From: Lachnospiraceae bacterium
GTDB lineage: Bacteria; Bacillota; Clostridia; Lachnospirales; Lachnospiraceae
DNA: 44,855 bases
Direction: 5' to 3'
NCBI GenBank assembly: GCA_021205565.1
Contig: JAJPXG010000057.1
Span: 21,714-66,568 of the forward strand
The notes below the pieces were generated by a model. The model ran no database searches, was not told the origin of the DNA, and saw nothing but the letters and a program-made list of their open reading frames with translations. Below, piece by piece: positions 42,537 to 44,855 of the stretch; within the stretch, counting starts at the first letter, position 1; the number at the start of each line of letters is the position of its first letter. Both the position numbers and the translations under genes were made by a program.

Positions 42537-44641
42537 CCTTTGCCGCCTTTCTGACGGTCAAATTCCAGCTTGAAATTCACGCGCTGCCCGTCATCCTCCA
42601 GCACAACAACGGCATCATAGGTCTTGCCGGTTTTCTCGGAATAGCAGCCCTTCAACGACACGCGGCCTTTTTTCAGCAGCTCCGCCGCCACACTCTTGGT
42701 CAGCTGCTTTTTCTTAGCGGAAAAGAACTTGCTGTTTTTCCAAAGGGCAAACCGGCATTGCTGATTTTCACAGAAAAAGCCCTGCTTGCTTTCGGTCACG
42801 CTGCCTCCGCAGCGGGGGCATTTGCCGATCACCTCCCGGTCAGTGGGGAACAGAACCTCCGCGCCCTGTATTACCTGATAGGTGGAAACCAGCTCCCGCA
42901 GCATAGCGGCGATCCCGTCCATAAATGCAACCGGCTCCAACTGGCCGCGCTCGATCTCTTTCAGCTTGTATTCCCACTCCGCAGTCAGAAGCGGTGATTG
43001 CAGCTGTTCCGGCAGAACTGTGATAAGGGAGACCGCAGGCTGGGTGGGCAGGAGCTGTACCGCCTTTTTGGACTTTTTGCGCTCCACAAATCCGGCAGAC
43101 ACCAGCTTTTCCAGGATACCGGCGCGGGTGGCCGGAGTACCTAATCCCTTGCGTTCCGCATCCTCCGGCATATCTTTGGCACCGGCGGTCTCCATGGCGG
43201 ATAGGAGCGTATCTTCGGTGAAGTGTTTGGGCGGCGTTGTCTTACCTTCCTTGATACCGGGGACAACCACCTCAAAGGACTGTCCCTCGGCTACCACAGG
43301 TAATGCTTTTGCATCCGTTTCTTTGTCTGCTTCCGGCGCGTTTTTCAGAGAGGCCCGGTACCGGCTGTCCAGCTCCTTCCAGCCGGGATTCAAAACAGCG
43401 CGGCCTTTGGCGGCAAATAAGTGACCGGCACAGTCCAGCGTCACATTGGTTTCGGCATATTCATAGGGCTGGCCTACGGCACAGAGCAGCCGCAGGGCCA
43501 CAAGCTCCAGAATGGACCGTTCTCCAACCGGCAGGCCGGACAGATCGGTGGTGAGGATATTCTGCGTGGGGATTACCGCATGGTGGTCGGTGACTTTCTT
43601 ATCATCGATCACGCGGGAACCGTCACACCGGACAGAGATTCCTTTGGCAAAGGGCATGGCCTTGGCGGTGGTGTTGACCAGTACCGGCAGGCCCTCCGCC
43701 ATATCAGAGGTCAGATACCGGCTGTCGGTCCGGGGATAAGTACACAGCTTTTTCTCATACAGATTTTGCAGATAGTCTAACGTCTGCTGGGCCGTATAGC
43801 CTAGGAGCCGGTTGGCATCCCGTTGGAGGGTAGTCAAGTCATAAAGGGCGGGCGGTTTTTCCGCTTTTTCCTTGCGCTCCACCTTCTGTACCACAGCGCA
43901 GCCGTCCACACAGGCTTCCTGCAAGTGTTCCGCATCCGCCTTTTCCTTCATTCGTTCACTGGCAGCGGTAAAATCGGAAAGTCCCAGCATCACGGTATAG
44001 AACGGCTCCGGCCGGAACGCATCAATTTCCGCTTCCCGCTGGACGATCAGCGCCAGCGTAGGTGACATGACGCGGCCCACATTCAAAGTGCGATGATACA
44101 GCACCGAAAAGAGCCGGGTGGCATTGATCCCCACCAGCCAGTCAGCCTCTGTGCGGCAGAGCGCCGCCTGATGCAGCCCGTCATAATCACTTCCGGGGCG
44201 GAGGTTTTGAAAACCGGCGCGGATTGCCTCATCTTCCATGGAGGAGATCCACAGCCGTTTCATGGGTTTCTTGCAGCCTGCCAGGGTGTAGACAGTCCTG
44301 AAAATGGCTTCGCCCTCGCGTCCGGCGTCGCAGGCATTGACGACCTCCGACACCTCCGGGGCGTTCATCAACTCCCGCAGGATTTCAAACTGCTTTTTCT
44401 TATCCGCGCCCACCACAAACTGCCACTTTTCCGGCAGAATCGGGAGATCATCATAGCGCCACTTGGCGTATTTAGGGTCATAGCTCTCTGCATTAGCAAG
44501 CCCGGCCAGATGACCGATGCACCAGCTCACCCGGTAATCGTTTCCTTCCAGATAGCCATTCTTTTTGGATTTTGCGCCGATTACAGCGGCCAAACTCTGT
44601 GCCACAGAGGGTTTCTCGGCAATCACAAGTCGATAGCTCAT
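42533..44641 (-). CDS. topB: DNA topoisomerase III (intact)
   Basis: LVIAEKPSVAQSLAAVIGAK…NACDAGREGEAIFRTVY…LCTYPRTDSRYL…DHHAVIPT; C-terminal zinc finger CPRCGGSV. Confidence 0.93.
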   Translation of the reverse strand: MSYRLVIAEKPSVAQSLAAVIGAKSKKNGYLEGNDYRVSWCIGHLAGLANAESYDPKYAKWRYDDLPILPEKWQFVVGADKKKQFEILRELMNAPEVSEVVNACDAGREGEAIFRTVYTLAGCKKPMKRLWISSMEDEAIRAGFQNLRPGSDYDGLHQAALCRTEADWLVGINATRLFSVLYHRTLNVGRVMSPTLALIVQREAEIDAFRPEPFYTVMLGLSDFTAASERMKEKADAEHLQEACVDGCAVVQKVERKEKAEKPPALYDLTTLQRDANRLLGYTAQQTLDYLQNLYEKKLCTYPRTDSRYLTSDMAEGLPVLVNTTAKAMPFAKGISVRCDGSRVIDDKKVTDHHAVIPTQNILTTDLSGLPVGERSILELVALRLLCAVGQPYEYAETNVTLDCAGHLFAAKGRAVLNPGWKELDSRYRASLKNAPEADKETDAKALPVVAEGQSFEVVVPGIKEGKTTPPKHFTEDTLLSAMETAGAKDMPEDAERKGLGTPATRAGILEKLVSAGFVERKKSKKAVQLLPTQPAVSLITVLPEQLQSPLLTAEWEYKLKEIERGQLEPVAFMDGIAAMLRELVSTYQVIQGAEVLFPTDREVIGKCPRCGGSVTESKQGFFCENQQCRFALWKNSKFFSAKKKQLTKSVAAELLKKGRVSLKGCYSEKTGKTYDAVVVLEDDGQRVNFKLEFDRQKGGKG

Positions 44642-44775
44642 TTTGTGTTCCTCCTTCTATTCAAATAGGCCAGCATTTCCCGATGACAGATGCCCACACA
44701 AGTCTGCCCTGCATGGGAACAGCCATAGCAAGGATGGTTCTTGGGGAGAGAAGGGGCGCGGCGGGGGTTAACCAC
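44638..44775 (-). CDS. Cys-rich ICE protein, C-terminal part (start uncertain, GTG 44775 possible)
   Basis: VVNPRRAPSLPKNHPCYGCSHAGQTCVGICHREMLAYLNRRRNTK; TGA overlaps topB ATG. In-frame stop upstream at 44803-44805. Confidence 0.45.
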   Translation of the reverse strand: MVNPRRAPSLPKNHPCYGCSHAGQTCVGICHREMLAYLNRRRNTK

Positions 44776-44855
44776 CCCCCATTGCGTATGGGTAAAGATA
44801 ATTTAAAAAACACTTTGGGTGGACCGGTTGAATAAGCAAAGTAGAAGAGGGTTTG

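Larger units (their letters stand above)
8755..44855. mobile_element. Second ICE/conjugative transposon (Tn1549/CTn-type backbone), left end inside the layer-B recombinase, right end outside window
   Basis: Recombinase trio at the left edge, TnpW, relaxase/MobC, SNF2-methylase, TTRAP, ArdC and topB, mostly on the minus strand. Confidence 0.65.

Overview
The window appears to be nested mobile DNA from a Firmicute (Clostridia-type gut bacterium). Layer A (about 1-491) is the end of a Cys-rich ORF plus the 5' part of a topB (topoisomerase III) gene from an ICE backbone. Layer B (about 492-8754) is a Tn4451-type mobilizable element inserted in that topB. It carries TnpV, a TetR/FMN-reductase/FMN-binding-protein cassette, a Tn916 orf6-like KTR protein, two sigma-like regulators, an AAA ATPase, a MobV relaxase with a recognisable pMV158-type oriT, ParB, a PC4/YdbC-like protein and a large serine recombinase that is cut off. 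Layer C (about 8755 to the window end) is a second ICE starting inside that recombinase. It carries three tandem serine recombinases, TnpW, a sigma-like factor, cargo (SDR/MerR, amidohydrolase/HxlR, and a YbtPQ/equibactin-import-like ABC pair with an ECF transporter and AraC regulator), a TnpV remnant, a relaxase/MobC module, a ~2920-aa ArdC/MutS-I/YodL/N6-methylase/SNF2 protein, TTRAP, an ArdC-zincin protein, an AT-rich orphan gene and an intact topB. The strongest candidates for new biology are: (1) a complete TnpV gene with its own Shine-Dalgarno nested out of frame inside the linker of the giant helicase gene; (2) a MutS domain-I-like segment with a conserved Phe-x-Glu motif inside that same protein; (3) a Shine-Dalgarno-sequestering 16-bp hairpin in front of a sigma-like gene; (4) three copies of a 57-65 bp GGTGAC/GGGATAYCC quasi-palindrome next to the MobV oriT; (5) a short serine-recombinase paralog whose catalytic Ser position is Ala; and (6) an uncharacterised AT-rich cargo gene. 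All family calls come from reading translations without database searches.
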